The notes under the pieces: model-generated | What the model saw: only the letters and a program-made list of their open reading frames with translations | The model's database searches: none | What the model was told of the DNA's origin: nothing | In this document: positions 33,151 through 43,199 of the stretch, piece after piece | Position numbering within the stretch: the stretch's first letter is position 1 | How the letters are laid out: each line of letters opens with the position of its first letter | NCBI GenBank assembly: GCA_022828125.1 | Contig: JAJEJD010000008.1 | Span: 186,001-250,000 of the forward strand | Reading direction: 5' to 3' | Origin: a bacterium | GTDB lineage: Bacteria > UBA8248 | Length of the DNA stretch: 64,000 nucleotides | Position numbers and translations under genes: made by a program

Positions 33151-33621
33151 TCAAACCACTCCCAAGTACGAAAAACCGAACAAGATGGCCCAGCCGATTA
33201 TTCCCGCGGCAACGTCATCCGCCACGACGCCCACACCATTCGGCAACTCTTCGAGGCCTTGAACCGGCGGCAGCTTGATAATGTCAAAAATACGAAAAAG
33301 TACAAAGCCCGCTACCAAAGCGCTCGGGCTCGGTTCGATTCCGATGAAGCAGATGAACTGACCCACCCATTCATCCACGACGATTTCCTGTGGGTCTTGC
33401 CGATTCGTGCTCGCTTCGTATTTACCTGACCCCCATATGGCGATGGGTATCAGGAAAATCAAAAACCAGAGGGGAAGATAAGAGTTGATCTGATAGAGCA
33501 GAAAATACGCCACAACGGCGACGAGAGAAGCGACCGTACCAGGGGCCAGAGGAACCAGCCCTAGGCCGCCCAACGTAGCGACAAGCCGGGGCAAGGCCTC
33601 GTACTCGTCTTGACGGCTCAT
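33151..33621 (-). CDS. pgpA: Phosphatidylglycerophosphatase A
   Basis: A 156-residue inner-membrane lipid phosphatase: GLGLVPLAPGTVASLVAV near the N terminus, DEWVGQFICF (catalytic acidic residues) and LFRIFDIIKLPPVQGLEELPNGVGVVADDVAAGI. It dephosphorylates phosphatidylglycerophosphate to phosphatidylglycerol. I chose ATG 33621, 5 bases after the dxr stop; an upstream ATG would overlap dxr. It belongs to the dxr-pgpA-cinA-thpR run. Confidence 0.92.
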   Translation of the reverse strand: MSRQDEYEALPRLVATLGGLGLVPLAPGTVASLVAVVAYFLLYQINSYLPLWFLIFLIPIAIWGSGKYEASTNRQDPQEIVVDEWVGQFICFIGIEPSPSALVAGFVLFRIFDIIKLPPVQGLEELPNGVGVVADDVAAGIIGWAILFGFSYLGVV

Positions 33622-33626
33622 TGGTT

Positions 33627-34796
33627 TCAGTAGCTTGCGGCGGTTCCGTTCAACCGGGAGGAGGCGTACTCTCTCGCCCACCGATCCGCCTCCAGGATCG
33701 TCCCCAAATCATCCGCCGCCATGTTCTCGTGCGCAGCCAGCGCAGCCCCCACTACATCGGGGATATCCATGAATTGCGACGCGCCCGACAAAAACGAGGC
33801 GACGGCCACCTCGTTCGCCGCATTGAGAACGGCGGGGGCCGTCCCTCCTTCGCGCATCGCGTCTTTCGCATGAGTGAGGCAGGGAAATCGCTCGGGATCC
33901 GGCGCTTCGAACGTTAGGGAACCTATCTGCTCCAAATCAAGCCTCGGCGCCTCGATAGCCAACCTATCCGGAGAGAAAATGGCCTGCGCGATGGGAATCC
34001 GCATGTCGGGCATACTCATTTGCGCCACGAAACTCCCGTCGACGAACTCCACCATGGCGTGCACGATGCTCTGCGGGTGAACCAGCACGTCTACTTGCTC
34101 GGGCCTCAAGCCGAAGAGCCAGCGTGCCTCAATGATCTCAAGACCCTTGTTCATCATGGATGCGGAATCGATTGTAATCTTGGGCCCCATCTTCCAGTTC
34201 GGATGATTCAATGCTTCTTCAAGGCGCACATTCTTCATCGCCTCAATCGAATGGTTCCGAAAAGGGCCGCCCGATGCCGTAAGCACGATCCGCTCCACCT
34301 GGGACTTCGGCCTGTCCGCGAGCGCTTGCGCCACGCCCGCATGCTCGCTGTCTACGGGGAGCAGTTCGACTTCCCGGTCCGAAACACGGGATGTGACCAA
34401 CTCTCCCGCCATGACGAGCACTTCCTTGTTCGCAAGCGCAATCGAGGCACCTACGTCGATGGCGGCCAGCGTCGGCGAGAGTCCCGCTGCGCCCACCAGC
34501 GCGGAGACCACCAGGCTCGCACCCGCGCCCGCTGCTACCTCCCGCAAACCCTCCTCACCCGAAAGCACCCTGGTCTCGGGAGGGAGCGCATCTCGAATAC
34601 GCGCCGCATCCGCATCTTCGGCCACGGATACAACCTCGGGCCGAAACTGCCTCGCCTGCTCCACGAGCCGCTTCCAATTTCTTCCGGCGGCAAGCGCCAC
34701 CACATCGATTCTTTCGGGAAATTGCGCCACGACATCAAGGGCATTTGCTCCGATGCTGCCCGTAGAACCCAAGATGGCAATTTTTCGTGGCTCCAT
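33627..34796 (-). CDS. dxr: 1-deoxy-D-xylulose 5-phosphate reductoisomerase
   Basis: A 389-residue enzyme making MEP from DXP with NADPH, the committed step of the non-mevalonate isoprenoid pathway. Motifs are the NADPH site AILGSTGSIGANALDV, LANKEVLVMAGELV, PVDSEHAGVAQAL, TASGGPFR and KMGPKITIDSASMMNKGLE. Length is typical. It lies downstream of cdsA in the classic frr-uppS-cdsA-dxr order. Confidence 0.97.
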   Translation of the reverse strand: MEPRKIAILGSTGSIGANALDVVAQFPERIDVVALAAGRNWKRLVEQARQFRPEVVSVAEDADAARIRDALPPETRVLSGEEGLREVAAGAGASLVVSALVGAAGLSPTLAAIDVGASIALANKEVLVMAGELVTSRVSDREVELLPVDSEHAGVAQALADRPKSQVERIVLTASGGPFRNHSIEAMKNVRLEEALNHPNWKMGPKITIDSASMMNKGLEIIEARWLFGLRPEQVDVLVHPQSIVHAMVEFVDGSFVAQMSMPDMRIPIAQAIFSPDRLAIEAPRLDLEQIGSLTFEAPDPERFPCLTHAKDAMREGGTAPAVLNAANEVAVASFLSGASQFMDIPDVVGAALAAHENMAADDLGTILEADRWAREYASSRLNGTAASY

Positions 34797-34825
34797 TTTC
34801 CGGCTCGCTCCCGATTCGCGGTGAC

Positions 34826-35617
34826 TTAGAACCGTACCCAGTACAAGTAACAGTAAAACGCAGGACCCGCCATGAGCAAACCATCAATTCTGTCGAGCAG
34901 ACCCCCATGGCCCGGGATGATGTCGGACGCGTCTTTCTCCCCGGCCGCGCGCTTTAAGATCGATTCACCCAAATCCCCTATCAGGGCGAACAGCCCGATA
35001 CCACCAGAAACAGGAATCGCGAGCCACGGGTCAACCCCGGGAACATCCATACAGAATGTCGTGAGGACACCCGCGAGGATACCAGCGATGACTCCTCCAA
35101 TTGCCCCTTCCACCGTCTTTCCTGGGCTGATTTTAGGCGCCAATTTTCGTTTTCCCAACGTCTTGCCGGTGAACATCGCCGCGATATCGTTTGCCCAAAC
35201 GACGATGAATAAAAAGAAAATGGTCTCCACGCCATTCGGAAATCCCCTGAGAATCGCAATTAATCCTCCGGATCCTCCAATCCAAACCACGCCGAGAAGC
35301 GACACACTCGTCATGGAGAGGCTTTCTCTCAGGGTCTCTCTCGAAAATGCTTTGAGGAATATCCGGAGCAGGATTATCCCCAAAACCAATACCGGCAACA
35401 CTCCCCCCACCCACAAAGCGAGCGCAAATGCACAAGCATCGAGAGCCCCTTCCCATGCTCTCACGCGCCATCCGCAGAGGCTGATCAAGGTCTGATATTC
35501 CCAACCCGCTCGAAAAACGAGCAGAAACACCACGAAAAGAAATACGATCGAGGGGGTGGAAAACAAGATAACGAGAATAGGCGCCGCAAGCACCAGGGCG
35601 CTCAGGAGGCGGGTCAA
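34826..35617 (-). CDS. cdsA: Phosphatidate cytidylyltransferase
   Basis: A 263-residue polytopic membrane enzyme forming CDP-diacylglycerol. The C-terminal signature is ESILKRAAGEKDASDIIPGHGGLLDRIDG, intact at about residues 210-240. TTG at 35617 has GGAG inside the end of uppS at good spacing, so it is coupled to uppS. Confidence 0.95.
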   Translation of the reverse strand: MTRLLSALVLAAPILVILFSTPSIVFLFVVFLLVFRAGWEYQTLISLCGWRVRAWEGALDACAFALALWVGGVLPVLVLGIILLRIFLKAFSRETLRESLSMTSVSLLGVVWIGGSGGLIAILRGFPNGVETIFFLFIVVWANDIAAMFTGKTLGKRKLAPKISPGKTVEGAIGGVIAGILAGVLTTFCMDVPGVDPWLAIPVSGGIGLFALIGDLGESILKRAAGEKDASDIIPGHGGLLDRIDGLLMAGPAFYCYLYWVRF

Positions 35618-35620
35618 AGC

Positions 35621-36379
35621 CTAGCTTCTCCGGGTCGTGAACTGCTCCTCGGTGAGACCGAATTTCCGCACCCGGGACTGATATGCGAGAATGGCGTCTT
35701 CGAGTTCGCGTTCTCCGAATTCCGGCCATTTGATATCGGTGAAATAAAGTTCCGCATACGCCGCCTGCCAGAGCAGATAGTTCGAGAGCCTCAGTTCGCC
35801 GCTGGTTCGAATCAAGAGGTCGAGTGTGGGCAAATCCGCCGTATACAAATGGCGCTCGATGTCACTCTCATCTATTTCTTCGGGCTGCAGAATTCCCTTT
35901 TGAACCTCTTGGGATACGGCCCTTGCCGCGTCGGTGATTTCCCGCCTCGCGCCGTAGCTGAGCGCCAGCGTCAGAACCATTCCGTCCTGATCAGCCGTTT
36001 GCTCCCTGACGCGCCGAACAATTTCCTGCGCAAACAAGGGCAAATCCTCTTCGTGCCCGATCGTATTGAAACGGATACCCTCCCTGAGCATCCTTTGAAG
36101 CTCGCGCTCGAGGTAATCCGCCAGAATGTCCATGAGCGCGTCGACTTCGTCTTTGGGTCTGTTCCAGTTTTCCAGAGAGAAGCTGTAGAGAGTAAGGGCC
36201 TTGATGCCGATGCGGCGCGCATGCGCCACCACCTTGTCGACCGACTTCACGCCCTCGCGGTGGCCGGCGACCCGGGGAAGAAACCGTTTCTGGGCCCAAC
36301 GGCCGTTGCCATCCATGATAATGCCGATATGGTGGGGGAGCCGCTCAAGATCGATGCGTGGGTCGATGCGGGGTTCCAT
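35621..36379 (-). CDS. uppS: Isoprenyl transferase (undecaprenyl diphosphate synthase type)
   Basis: A 252-residue cis-prenyltransferase: HIGIIMDGNGRWAQKR (catalytic Asp), GHREGVKSVDKVV, LTLYSFSLENWNRP and a C-terminal SNYLLWQAAYAELYFTDIKWPEF. It makes the lipid carrier for peptidoglycan and other surface glycans. It lies 18 bases after frr and 3 before cdsA. Confidence 0.96.
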   Translation of the reverse strand: MEPRIDPRIDLERLPHHIGIIMDGNGRWAQKRFLPRVAGHREGVKSVDKVVAHARRIGIKALTLYSFSLENWNRPKDEVDALMDILADYLERELQRMLREGIRFNTIGHEEDLPLFAQEIVRRVREQTADQDGMVLTLALSYGARREITDAARAVSQEVQKGILQPEEIDESDIERHLYTADLPTLDLLIRTSGELRLSNYLLWQAAYAELYFTDIKWPEFGERELEDAILAYQSRVRKFGLTEEQFTTRRS

Positions 36380-36397
36380 ACGCGCTCCGTTGAAAAA

Positions 36398-36952
36398 CTA
36401 GACCTCCAGAATCTCTTTCTCTTTGCCTGAAAGCAAATCATCCAAATCCGAGACGAACCGATCCGTCAGCTTCTGGACATCTCCCTGCCCTTTCCTGAGG
36501 TCGTCCTCGGTAATCTCTTTGCTCTTTTCTAGGTTCTTCATGTCGTCGTTGCCATCGCGCCGGATGTTGCGAAGCGCGACCTTGTGCTCTTCGGTCATCT
36601 TCTTGAGCAGTTTCACCATCTCCTTGCGGCGTTCCTCCGTGAGCGCCGGCACCGGCACGCGGATGATCTTGCCGTCGTTCGAAGGGTTCAGGCCCAATTC
36701 CGCCGATTGAATCGCCTTTTCAATGTCACCCAACGAGTTGATGTCGAAAGGCTGAACGATGATGAGTTGGGGCTCGGGAACATTCAGGGTGGCGAGCTGG
36801 TTCAGCGGCGTGGGCGCTCCATAGTAGTCGACCATCACACCACTGATGAGATTCGTGGAAGCGCGGCCGGTCCGCACGCGGGCGATCTCGGACTTGTAGG
36901 ACTCCAACGTGGCCTGCATTCTTTTCCTTAACGCGGCGAGAACCTCATCCAT
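36398..36952 (-). CDS. frr: Ribosome recycling factor
   Basis: A 184-residue RRF with the family pattern RVRTGRASTNLISGVMVDYYGAPTPLNQLA, the IRVPVPALTEERRKEMVKLLKK block and a C-terminal helix (KLTDRFVSDLDDLLSGKEKEIL). It works with EF-G to split post-termination ribosomes. ATG at 36952 follows GGGAGA. It lies between pyrH and uppS. Confidence 0.97.
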   Translation of the reverse strand: MDEVLAALRKRMQATLESYKSEIARVRTGRASTNLISGVMVDYYGAPTPLNQLATLNVPEPQLIIVQPFDINSLGDIEKAIQSAELGLNPSNDGKIIRVPVPALTEERRKEMVKLLKKMTEEHKVALRNIRRDGNDDMKNLEKSKEITEDDLRKGQGDVQKLTDRFVSDLDDLLSGKEKEILEV

Positions 36953-37024
36953 CGACTATCTCTCCCTGCTGGAAGCTCAACATCACCATTATACACCCTT
37001 CGCCGAAGTCTCATTCGCGCCGCA

Positions 37025-37753
37025 TCAACCTTCAGCGGCCCTCACCAAAGTCCCTACCTGCTCTCCTTTCACCACGCGGCGAATGTTGCCGGGCTTGAGC
37101 AGGTTAAAGACAATAATGGGCAAATTGTTATCCATGCACAAGCTCACGGCGGTTGTGTCCATGACTGCGAGTTGGCGATTGAGCACCTCGATATACGTCA
37201 ACTGGTCGATGAACTCGGCTGTATCGTCCTGATGGGGGTCGGCGGAGAAAACACCATCCACGTTCGTGGCTTTGAGAATGCATTCGGCGCCCACCTCGAT
37301 GGCTCTGAGGCTGGCGGTGGTATCCGTCGTGAAGTAGGGATTTCCGGTGCCGCCGGCGAAGATGACGACCCGGCCTTTTTCCATGTGGCGTATCGCGCGC
37401 CTTCTGATGTAGGGCTCGCACAATTCCGCCATGTGAATGGCGCTCTGGACGCGCGTCGCGAGGTCCGCCTTTTCGAGCGCGTGTTGGAGAGCCAGAGCGT
37501 TGATAACCGTGCCGAGCATGCCCATGTAGTCGGCGTTGGTACGCTCCATTCCGGCCTCGGCGGCGGCTGCGCCCCGAAAGATGTTCCCTCCACCCACGAC
37601 GATGGTGACTTCGACTCCCATCTGGTGGATTTCTTTGATTTCCTGCGCTATGTCGTCAACGACGTTGTGGTCGATCCCGTATTTCAGTTCTCCTCCCAGG
37701 GCTTCGCCTGAGAGTTTGAGCAGGATCCTCTTGAATCGCAGGTCGCCGCGCAT
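37025..37753 (-). CDS. pyrH: Uridylate kinase (UMP kinase)
   Basis: A 242-residue hexameric amino-acid-kinase-fold UMP kinase: [54 protein letters not shown] and [14 protein letters not shown] start it at ATG 37753 (MRGDLRFKR), spaced correctly from GGGGA; an in-frame ATG two codons upstream is too close, and the frame further up is non-coding. It fits the rpsB-tsf-pyrH-frr order. Confidence 0.96.
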   Translation of the reverse strand: MRGDLRFKRILLKLSGEALGGELKYGIDHNVVDDIAQEIKEIHQMGVEVTIVVGGGNIFRGAAAAEAGMERTNADYMGMLGTVINALALQHALEKADLATRVQSAIHMAELCEPYIRRRAIRHMEKGRVVIFAGGTGNPYFTTDTTASLRAIEVGAECILKATNVDGVFSADPHQDDTAEFIDQLTYIEVLNRQLAVMDTTAVSLCMDNNLPIIVFNLLKPGNIRRVVKGEQVGTLVRAAEG

Positions 37754-37815
37754 GGACATCCCCAGAAATTTCAAGCCAATGACAACGGGCGGTGCGAATG
37801 ATGCGTCGGTAGGGC

Positions 37816-38685
37816 TTAGCCTCCATCCGACGCGGAAAGCTCGCCGAGCTGGAAGCGAGACCAGGAAGAAACCCGGATTTCCTCGCCCAACTCCGCGCTC
37901 TTGTCTTTGAGATACGCCTGAACCGTCTTGTCGGTGTCCTTTACGAACGGTTGATCGAGCAGGCAAATCTCTTTTTTGTATTTGTTGATGCGTCCTTCGA
38001 CGATTTTCTCCAAAATGTTCTCGGGCTTGCCGGAATCTTTCTGCTGGGCCAGAAGAATCTCACGCTCGCTTTGAAGTACCACCTCTGGTATCCGATCCTC
38101 GGAGAGGAACTGGGGGCTGCTCGCCGCAATGTGCATCGCCAGATCGTGCGCCGTTTCGCCGAATGCGGTATCATCCGCCCTCTCGGAAGTTTCACAGCCC
38201 ACCTCAAGCAAGACGCCGATCCGCCCGCCCGGGTGGATATAGGAAACCACCTTGCCAGAATCGTTATCTCCCAAAGCAATGCGCTCTCCGCGAGCGACGA
38301 CGATGTTCTCGCCCAACTTGGCGATTGCCTCCGTCGTCACCTCTTTGAGCGCTTCGGCGAGATCGTCCCCTCCATTGTCCTTCACGTGGCTCGCGACGGT
38401 GTCGAGAAGCGTCTGAAAATCCTCCGTCCGCGCCACGAAATCAGTCTCGCAATTCACCTCGACGATGACGCCCATACGCCCGTCTTCTCCAAGAGTAGCG
38501 TATACCTGGCCCTCGCTCGCCGCGCGCCCCGCCTTCTTGGCGGCGCTGGAAAGCCCTTTTTCCCGCAAATAGCGGACCGCCTCTTCAAAATCTCCCTCAT
38601 TCTCCTTGAGGGCTTCCTTGCAATCCATGATGCCCGCACCGGTGCGGGTTCTCAGTTCCTTGACCATCTGAGCGGTTACTTCCAT
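37816..38685 (-). CDS. tsf: Translation elongation factor Ts
   Basis: A 289-residue EF-Ts with the N-terminal UBA-like domain ([18 protein letters not shown]), [15 protein letters not shown] and the second core subdomain ([17 protein letters not shown]). It regenerates EF-Tu-GTP. ATG at 38685 follows GAGGAG. It lies 46 bases after rpsB, as in most bacteria. Confidence 0.97.
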   Translation of the reverse strand: MEVTAQMVKELRTRTGAGIMDCKEALKENEGDFEEAVRYLREKGLSSAAKKAGRAASEGQVYATLGEDGRMGVIVEVNCETDFVARTEDFQTLLDTVASHVKDNGGDDLAEALKEVTTEAIAKLGENIVVARGERIALGDNDSGKVVSYIHPGGRIGVLLEVGCETSERADDTAFGETAHDLAMHIAASSPQFLSEDRIPEVVLQSEREILLAQQKDSGKPENILEKIVEGRINKYKKEICLLDQPFVKDTDKTVQAYLKDKSAELGEEIRVSSWSRFQLGELSASDGG

Positions 38686-38731
38686 GCCCTGAACCTCTCC
38701 TCATGAAATCCGGCTGTCGAAAAAGTAATGG

Positions 38732-39526
38732 TTATTCTTTCGCTTTCGTTTCCGCTTCACTTGCAGCCGCCGCCATCATCTCGGCCGCTACCGCGTCGCC
38801 CGAGGCGACGACGGCTTCGACGTCCTCGGCCCCCGTCTCCTTGCGCAAGGTGACTCCTTCGGCGATAGCCTCCGCCACCCGCGACACGAAGAAGCGAATC
38901 GAGCGCAAAGCGTCGTCATTACCCGGCAAGATGTGATCCACCCCATCGGGATCGCAATTCGTGTCCACTACCGCGATAACGGGAATACCCAGTTTCTTGG
39001 CTTCGCGAATGGCGTTGTACTCATGACCCGTATCGATGACGAACATGGCCTGCGGCAGCTTGTCCATATGCTTGATGCCGCCCAGAAACTTCTCGAGCCG
39101 CGCCATGTCCTTCTCGCGCCTGACGGCCTCTTTTTTCGCCAAAAGCTCGAAGGTGCCGTCGTTCTTCATTGATTCCAGATCGAGCAGGCGCGCAATGGAG
39201 TTTTTAATCGTCTGGAAATTCGTGAGCGTCCCACCGAGCCAGCGCTGGGTGACGAAGGGCATCCCCACGTTCCGAGCCTCTTCCATCACGATTTCCTGAG
39301 CCTGTTGTTTCGTTCCTACAAAAAGCACCTTGCCGCCCTTGGCCGCGATGTCGCGAATCACCTCCCGGGCCGCGTTGAACAACTTGAGGGTTTTTTGAAG
39401 ATCGATGATGTAAATCCCGTTTCGCGCGCCGAAAATATAAGGACGCATCTTGGGGTTCCACCGGATGGTCTGATGCCCGAAGTGGGCGCCGGCTTCCAGC
39501 AACTCTCGCAATGTAATTGGGTTCAC
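38732..39526 (-). CDS. rpsB: 30S ribosomal protein S2
   Basis: A 264-residue S2: [68 protein letters not shown] and [26 protein letters not shown]. The Glu/Ala-rich tail is common. The start is GTG at 39526 behind AAGGAG. A 197-base leader separates it from the arginine genes. I saw a weak hairpin there but no clear S2 autoregulatory structure. Confidence 0.97.
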   Translation of the reverse strand: MNPITLRELLEAGAHFGHQTIRWNPKMRPYIFGARNGIYIIDLQKTLKLFNAAREVIRDIAAKGGKVLFVGTKQQAQEIVMEEARNVGMPFVTQRWLGGTLTNFQTIKNSIARLLDLESMKNDGTFELLAKKEAVRREKDMARLEKFLGGIKHMDKLPQAMFVIDTGHEYNAIREAKKLGIPVIAVVDTNCDPDGVDHILPGNDDALRSIRFFVSRVAEAIAEGVTLRKETGAEDVEAVVASGDAVAAEMMAAAASEAETKAKE

Positions 39527-39722
39527 GACAAGACTCCTTTTGCCCCGCCTTTCATCGAGGGGGGCCCTGCCAGCCTCCTGGCGGATGAGGCCGAATTTTC
39601 AAGCAATTGATTTTATTCGAGTAATTCGCCGACCAGCTCCGCCGCCACGGCGTCCGCCATCGCTCGGCGGATGGAATGTCTCACAAGAACCCGGACGATT
39701 CAAGTCGCCGAATCAAAAGCGT

Positions 39723-40937
39723 TCACGTCTTGTAGTCCGCGTTGAACCTCACGTATTCCGCACTCAGATCCGTCGTCCAGAAAACGGCCTCCGCATCACC
39801 GACTCCCAGGCCCAGTTCGAGGCCGTATTCGGGCTGTTTGAGCATAGGCGCCAGAGTCTCGGCCCAGTCCGGGACGGGCGCGCCGTCGCGCATTACTTCC
39901 ACCTCCCCGAATTTCAACGACATCTTTTCGGGCGCCACATCGGCGCCGCTATAGCCGGCCGCCGCGAACATCCGGCCCCAGTTGGGCATCTCGCCATGAA
40001 TGGCCGTCTTCACCAACAGGCTCTCCGAGACAGATTTGGCAGCCAGACGCGCCTGCTCCTCGCTGGCAGCGCCCGTGATTTTCACCTCCACAACCTTGTT
40101 CACTCCCTCGCCGTCGCGAACGATGGCCAGGGCCAGTTCCTTGCACACCCGATAAAGCGCTTCCTCAAACCGCGCCAGGGCTTCCGCTGATTCGAGCGCC
40201 ACGCCGGATGCGCCCGTGGCGGCCAGAATCACCGTGTCGTTCGTCGAGGTGTCGCCGTCGATTGTGACGCAGTTGAACGTCTTACGCACGACAGCCTGCA
40301 GGATGGCCTGGAGGTCGCCTTGCGCAACCACGGCGTCAGTGGCGACGTAAGCGAGCATGGTCGCCATGTCGGGGGCGATCATGCCGGCTCCCTTGGTGAT
40401 GCCGCCAATCCGGTAAACATCCTCTGGTTCTTTCACCTGAACGGCGTACTCCTTGGGCCGCGTATCGGTCGTCATGATGCCCACCGCCGCCTCGTGTCCG
40501 TTATCCGCGGAAAGACCGGACACCAGGTTGGCGATTTGGCCCTTCATGAGCTCCAACGGGAGCGGAGCGCCGATGAGTCCCGTCGAGGACATGGCGACCT
40601 GCGCTTCCGGGCAGTCGAGCGCATCCGCCACTTCGCCGCAAAGGCTCACGGCGTCTCGATAGCCCTGCTCGCCTGTACAGGCGTTCGCGTTACCGCTGTT
40701 GACGAGAAACGCCCGCAAAGGTGATTTCCCAACCCGCTCCCTGCACAGGGTGACGGGAGCGGCGCACATCTTGTTCCGTGTGTAGACGCCCGCTGCGACG
40801 GCCGGGGGGTCAAAAGCGAGTAGCACCATATCCGGATTGCCCGAAGTCTTGATGCCCGCCGTCACCGAGGCCGCGCGGACTCCCTCGGCTGCGCAAACGC
40901 CGCCCTCAACCGCCTGAATAAATTCATTTCCACTCAC
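39723..40937 (-). CDS. argJ: Bifunctional glutamate N-acetyltransferase / amino-acid acetyltransferase ArgJ
   Basis: About 404 residues. It transfers acetyl from N-acetylornithine to glutamate (and in bifunctional forms from acetyl-CoA), starting and recycling arginine synthesis. The self-cleavage site and nucleophilic Thr are in MIAPDMATMLAYVATDA. Other blocks are VYTRNKMCAAPV, NSGNANACTGEQG, MSSTGLIGAPLP and DGDTSTNDT. GTG at 40937 behind AAGAAGGGG gives a normal ArgJ N terminus; a TTG at 40970 inside argC is the longer alternative. It is coupled to argC. Confidence 0.94.
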   Translation of the reverse strand: MSGNEFIQAVEGGVCAAEGVRAASVTAGIKTSGNPDMVLLAFDPPAVAAGVYTRNKMCAAPVTLCRERVGKSPLRAFLVNSGNANACTGEQGYRDAVSLCGEVADALDCPEAQVAMSSTGLIGAPLPLELMKGQIANLVSGLSADNGHEAAVGIMTTDTRPKEYAVQVKEPEDVYRIGGITKGAGMIAPDMATMLAYVATDAVVAQGDLQAILQAVVRKTFNCVTIDGDTSTNDTVILAATGASGVALESAEALARFEEALYRVCKELALAIVRDGEGVNKVVEVKITGAASEEQARLAAKSVSESLLVKTAIHGEMPNWGRMFAAAGYSGADVAPEKMSLKFGEVEVMRDGAPVPDWAETLAPMLKQPEYGLELGLGVGDAEAVFWTTDLSAEYVRFNADYKT

Positions 40938-40960
40938 GTCCAAGACCCCTTCTTTTTCGC

Positions 40961-41998
40961 TTACATCCAAAATCCCGGGTGCAGGAGACCTTGCGTTTCG
41001 GGAAGCCCCAGCATCAGGTTCATGTTCTGCACCGCCGCTCCCGATGCGCCTTTCACCAGATTGTCAATCGCCGCGACAATGATGAAGCGCAAGGTGCGCT
41101 CATCGTGCGTCAGGCCGATGTCCACATAGTTCGAGCCGGCCACTTGCGTCACGTTGGGAAACGCGCCCTCGGGCATCAGGCGGATGAACGGCTCATCCGC
41201 ATAGGCGTCGCGCAGCGCCGCCCGAACCGCCGAGGCGTCGGCGCCACCCTCGCCCTCGGCGTAGATGGTCGAGAGAATCCCCCGCGTCATGGGCGCCAGA
41301 TGCGGGGTGAAGGAAACCTGTACGGCTTCGCCTAAGGCGACGGACAACTCCTGCTCGATCTCGGGCGTATGGCGATGGCTCCCCACTCCATAGGCCTTGA
41401 AGCCCTCGTTCACCTCGCCAAACTGAATGCTCAGGTCCGCTTTTCTGCCTGCTCCCGAAACGCCTGATTTCGCATCTACGATGATGGAATCCGGCTTGAT
41501 AAGCCTCGCCCTCAAAAGCGGGGCCAGTGCCAGAATCGCTCCCGTGGGGTAGCAACCCGGGTTCGCGACGAGGCGCGCCTTTTTGATCTCCTCCCGGTAT
41601 AGCTCGGGCACCCCGTATACGGCATCCGCTATCCTTTGCGGCGAAGTGTGCTCCGTCTTGTACCAGGCTTCATAAACGCCGAAATCCCGCAGGCGGTAAT
41701 CGGCGGAAAAATCCACCACCCGATGACCGGCGTCCAGCAGGGAGGGCACGGTGTTCATCGCCACCCGGTGGGGCAGGCAGCAGAATACGACGTCGGCTCC
41801 CTCGCAGACGGCGAGTTCGAACTTCACGAGCGTACCACCATGCACCGTGGCGAGAGCGGGAAACACCTCATCCACCCTCTTGCCGGCATAGGTCTCGGAC
41901 GTGAGGGCCATCACCTCCACACCCCCGTGCGACCCGAGGAGTCTCAACAACTCAAAACCCGTATATCCCGTGGCGCCCACCACGGCGATTTTCGGCAT
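40961..41998 (-). CDS. argC: N-acetyl-gamma-glutamyl-phosphate reductase
   Basis: A 345-residue enzyme of arginine synthesis. The NADP site is VVGATGYTGFELLRLL, the catalytic Cys is in VANPGCYPTGAILAL, and SGVSGAGRKA and GSHRHTPEIEQEL follow. ATG at 41998 is preceded by GGAGG. argC-argJ follow the rplM-rpsI operon, separated by a terminator. Confidence 0.96.
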   Translation of the reverse strand: MPKIAVVGATGYTGFELLRLLGSHGGVEVMALTSETYAGKRVDEVFPALATVHGGTLVKFELAVCEGADVVFCCLPHRVAMNTVPSLLDAGHRVVDFSADYRLRDFGVYEAWYKTEHTSPQRIADAVYGVPELYREEIKKARLVANPGCYPTGAILALAPLLRARLIKPDSIIVDAKSGVSGAGRKADLSIQFGEVNEGFKAYGVGSHRHTPEIEQELSVALGEAVQVSFTPHLAPMTRGILSTIYAEGEGGADASAVRAALRDAYADEPFIRLMPEGAFPNVTQVAGSNYVDIGLTHDERTLRFIIVAAIDNLVKGASGAAVQNMNLMLGLPETQGLLHPGFWM

Positions 41999-42079
41999 CT
42001 CCTTACCCTCCGGAATCTTAGGCGATTCGCATCATATCTTCATCAGGAGAAACATCCATCGCAACCCATTTTTTCGCAC

Positions 42080-42108
42080 AAAAAAAGGGGCCGGCAAAGC
42101 CAGCCCCC
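42080..42108 (-). terminator. Rho-independent terminator after rpsI
   Basis: On the minus strand a 9-bp stem (GGGGCTGGC / GCCGGCCCC, one G-T pair, AAA/TTT loop; 42087-42095 with 42099-42107) is followed by seven T residues. Confidence 0.9.
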
Positions 42109-42127
42109 GAATCGACCACCGCAGTGG

Positions 42128-42523
42128 TTAGCGCTTGGAGAACTGGAAGCTCTTGCGCGCGCCTTTCAAGCCGTATTTTTTACGCTCTTTGACACGGGAA
42201 TCACGCGTGATGAGGCCCGCTTTCTTGAGAATCGTCCGAAATGCGGGGTCCACATCCAGCAGGGCTTTTGAAATCCCGTGACGAACAGCGCCTGCCTGGC
42301 CGGTGAGACCCCCGCCCTTCACGGTCGCCCGCACGTCGTAGCTGCCCCACGTATCGGTCAACTCGAAAGGCTGCTTGATCACCATGAGAGACGTGTCGCG
42401 GAGGAAATACTCGTCCGCCGGCGTGTTGTTGACCAGAATTCTGCCGTCGCCCGGCTCTAACCAGACGCGCGCGACGGCCGTCTTGCGTTTTCCCGTGGCG
42501 TAGTGCTTCGGTATCGTGGCCAT
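42128..42523 (-). CDS. rpsI: 30S ribosomal protein S9
   Basis: A 131-residue S9: [50 protein letters not shown] and the basic end [22 protein letters not shown], whose last Lys-Arg contacts P-site tRNA. ATG at 42523 is the family start; the longer frame adds 21 odd residues. It is in an operon with rplM, 25 bases downstream. Confidence 0.97.
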   Translation of the reverse strand: MATIPKHYATGKRKTAVARVWLEPGDGRILVNNTPADEYFLRDTSLMVIKQPFELTDTWGSYDVRATVKGGGLTGQAGAVRHGISKALLDVDPAFRTILKKAGLITRDSRVKERKKYGLKGARKSFQFSKR

Positions 42524-42548
42524 GTCTGCTTCATAAACCTCTTGGAAT

Positions 42549-42998
42549 TCAGTCCAACTGAATCGCTTCAGGCTGCTGCGCCTCATGCGGATGCTTATCG
42601 CCCGCGTACACTTTTAGTTTTTGCAGCAAGGAGCGTCCCAGCTTGTTTTTGGGCAACATGCCCCGCACGGCGTGTTCTATCACGCGCTCGGGATGCGTTT
42701 CCAGCATGCGCCCCGCGCTTATTTCTTTGAGATGCCCCGGGTAGCCGGAGTGGCGGTAATACTTCTTATCCGAAAGTTTGCGGCCCGTGAGCACGATGCG
42801 CTCCGCATTGATGACGACCACATACTCGCCATTGTCGACATGAGGCGTCCAGTCGGGCTTGTGCTTCCCGCGCAGCAGCGTCGCCACGCGCGTGCAAAGA
42901 CGCCCCAGGGTCTGATCCTTCGCATCCACCAGCACCCAGCCGCGCTGGGCATTGGCCTGCTCTTTCGTGAGGCTCGCTGTCTTCTGGTACATTCTCAT
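42549..42998 (-). CDS. rplM: 50S ribosomal protein L13
   Basis: A 149-residue L13: [63 protein letters not shown] and [18 protein letters not shown]. The start is ATG 42998 behind AAGAGAAGAG, though the second Met two codons later is possible. It heads the rplM-rpsI operon, with a consensus-like promoter about 60 bases upstream. Confidence 0.97.
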   Translation of the reverse strand: MRMYQKTASLTKEQANAQRGWVLVDAKDQTLGRLCTRVATLLRGKHKPDWTPHVDNGEYVVVINAERIVLTGRKLSDKKYYRHSGYPGHLKEISAGRMLETHPERVIEHAVRGMLPKNKLGRSLLQKLKVYAGDKHPHEAQQPEAIQLD

Positions 42999-43056
42999 TG
43001 GTTCTCTTCTCTTCTTCGACTCACTAATAATCTTCTCTGGAGAAGACGAAGGTGTA

Positions 43057-43086
43057 TATAAACCCCAGATGGCCGGGCGATGTCAA
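43057..43086 (-). promoter_or_regulatory. Probable rplM-rpsI promoter
   Basis: On the minus strand a perfect -35 TTGACA (43081-43086) and TTTATA (43057-43062) are separated by 18 bases. The run TTTATATAC allows alternative -10 registers. Confidence 0.6.
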
Positions 43087-43199
43087 CTGCCTCGGGCGGA
43101 ATTTTCAAAGCGGATAGAAAACTGCGCATCTAATTGTTTTTGAGGAACTTAAGCCGAAAGGCCCCATCGATGCGAAATCATCGCCGCAAAGAGAGCGCA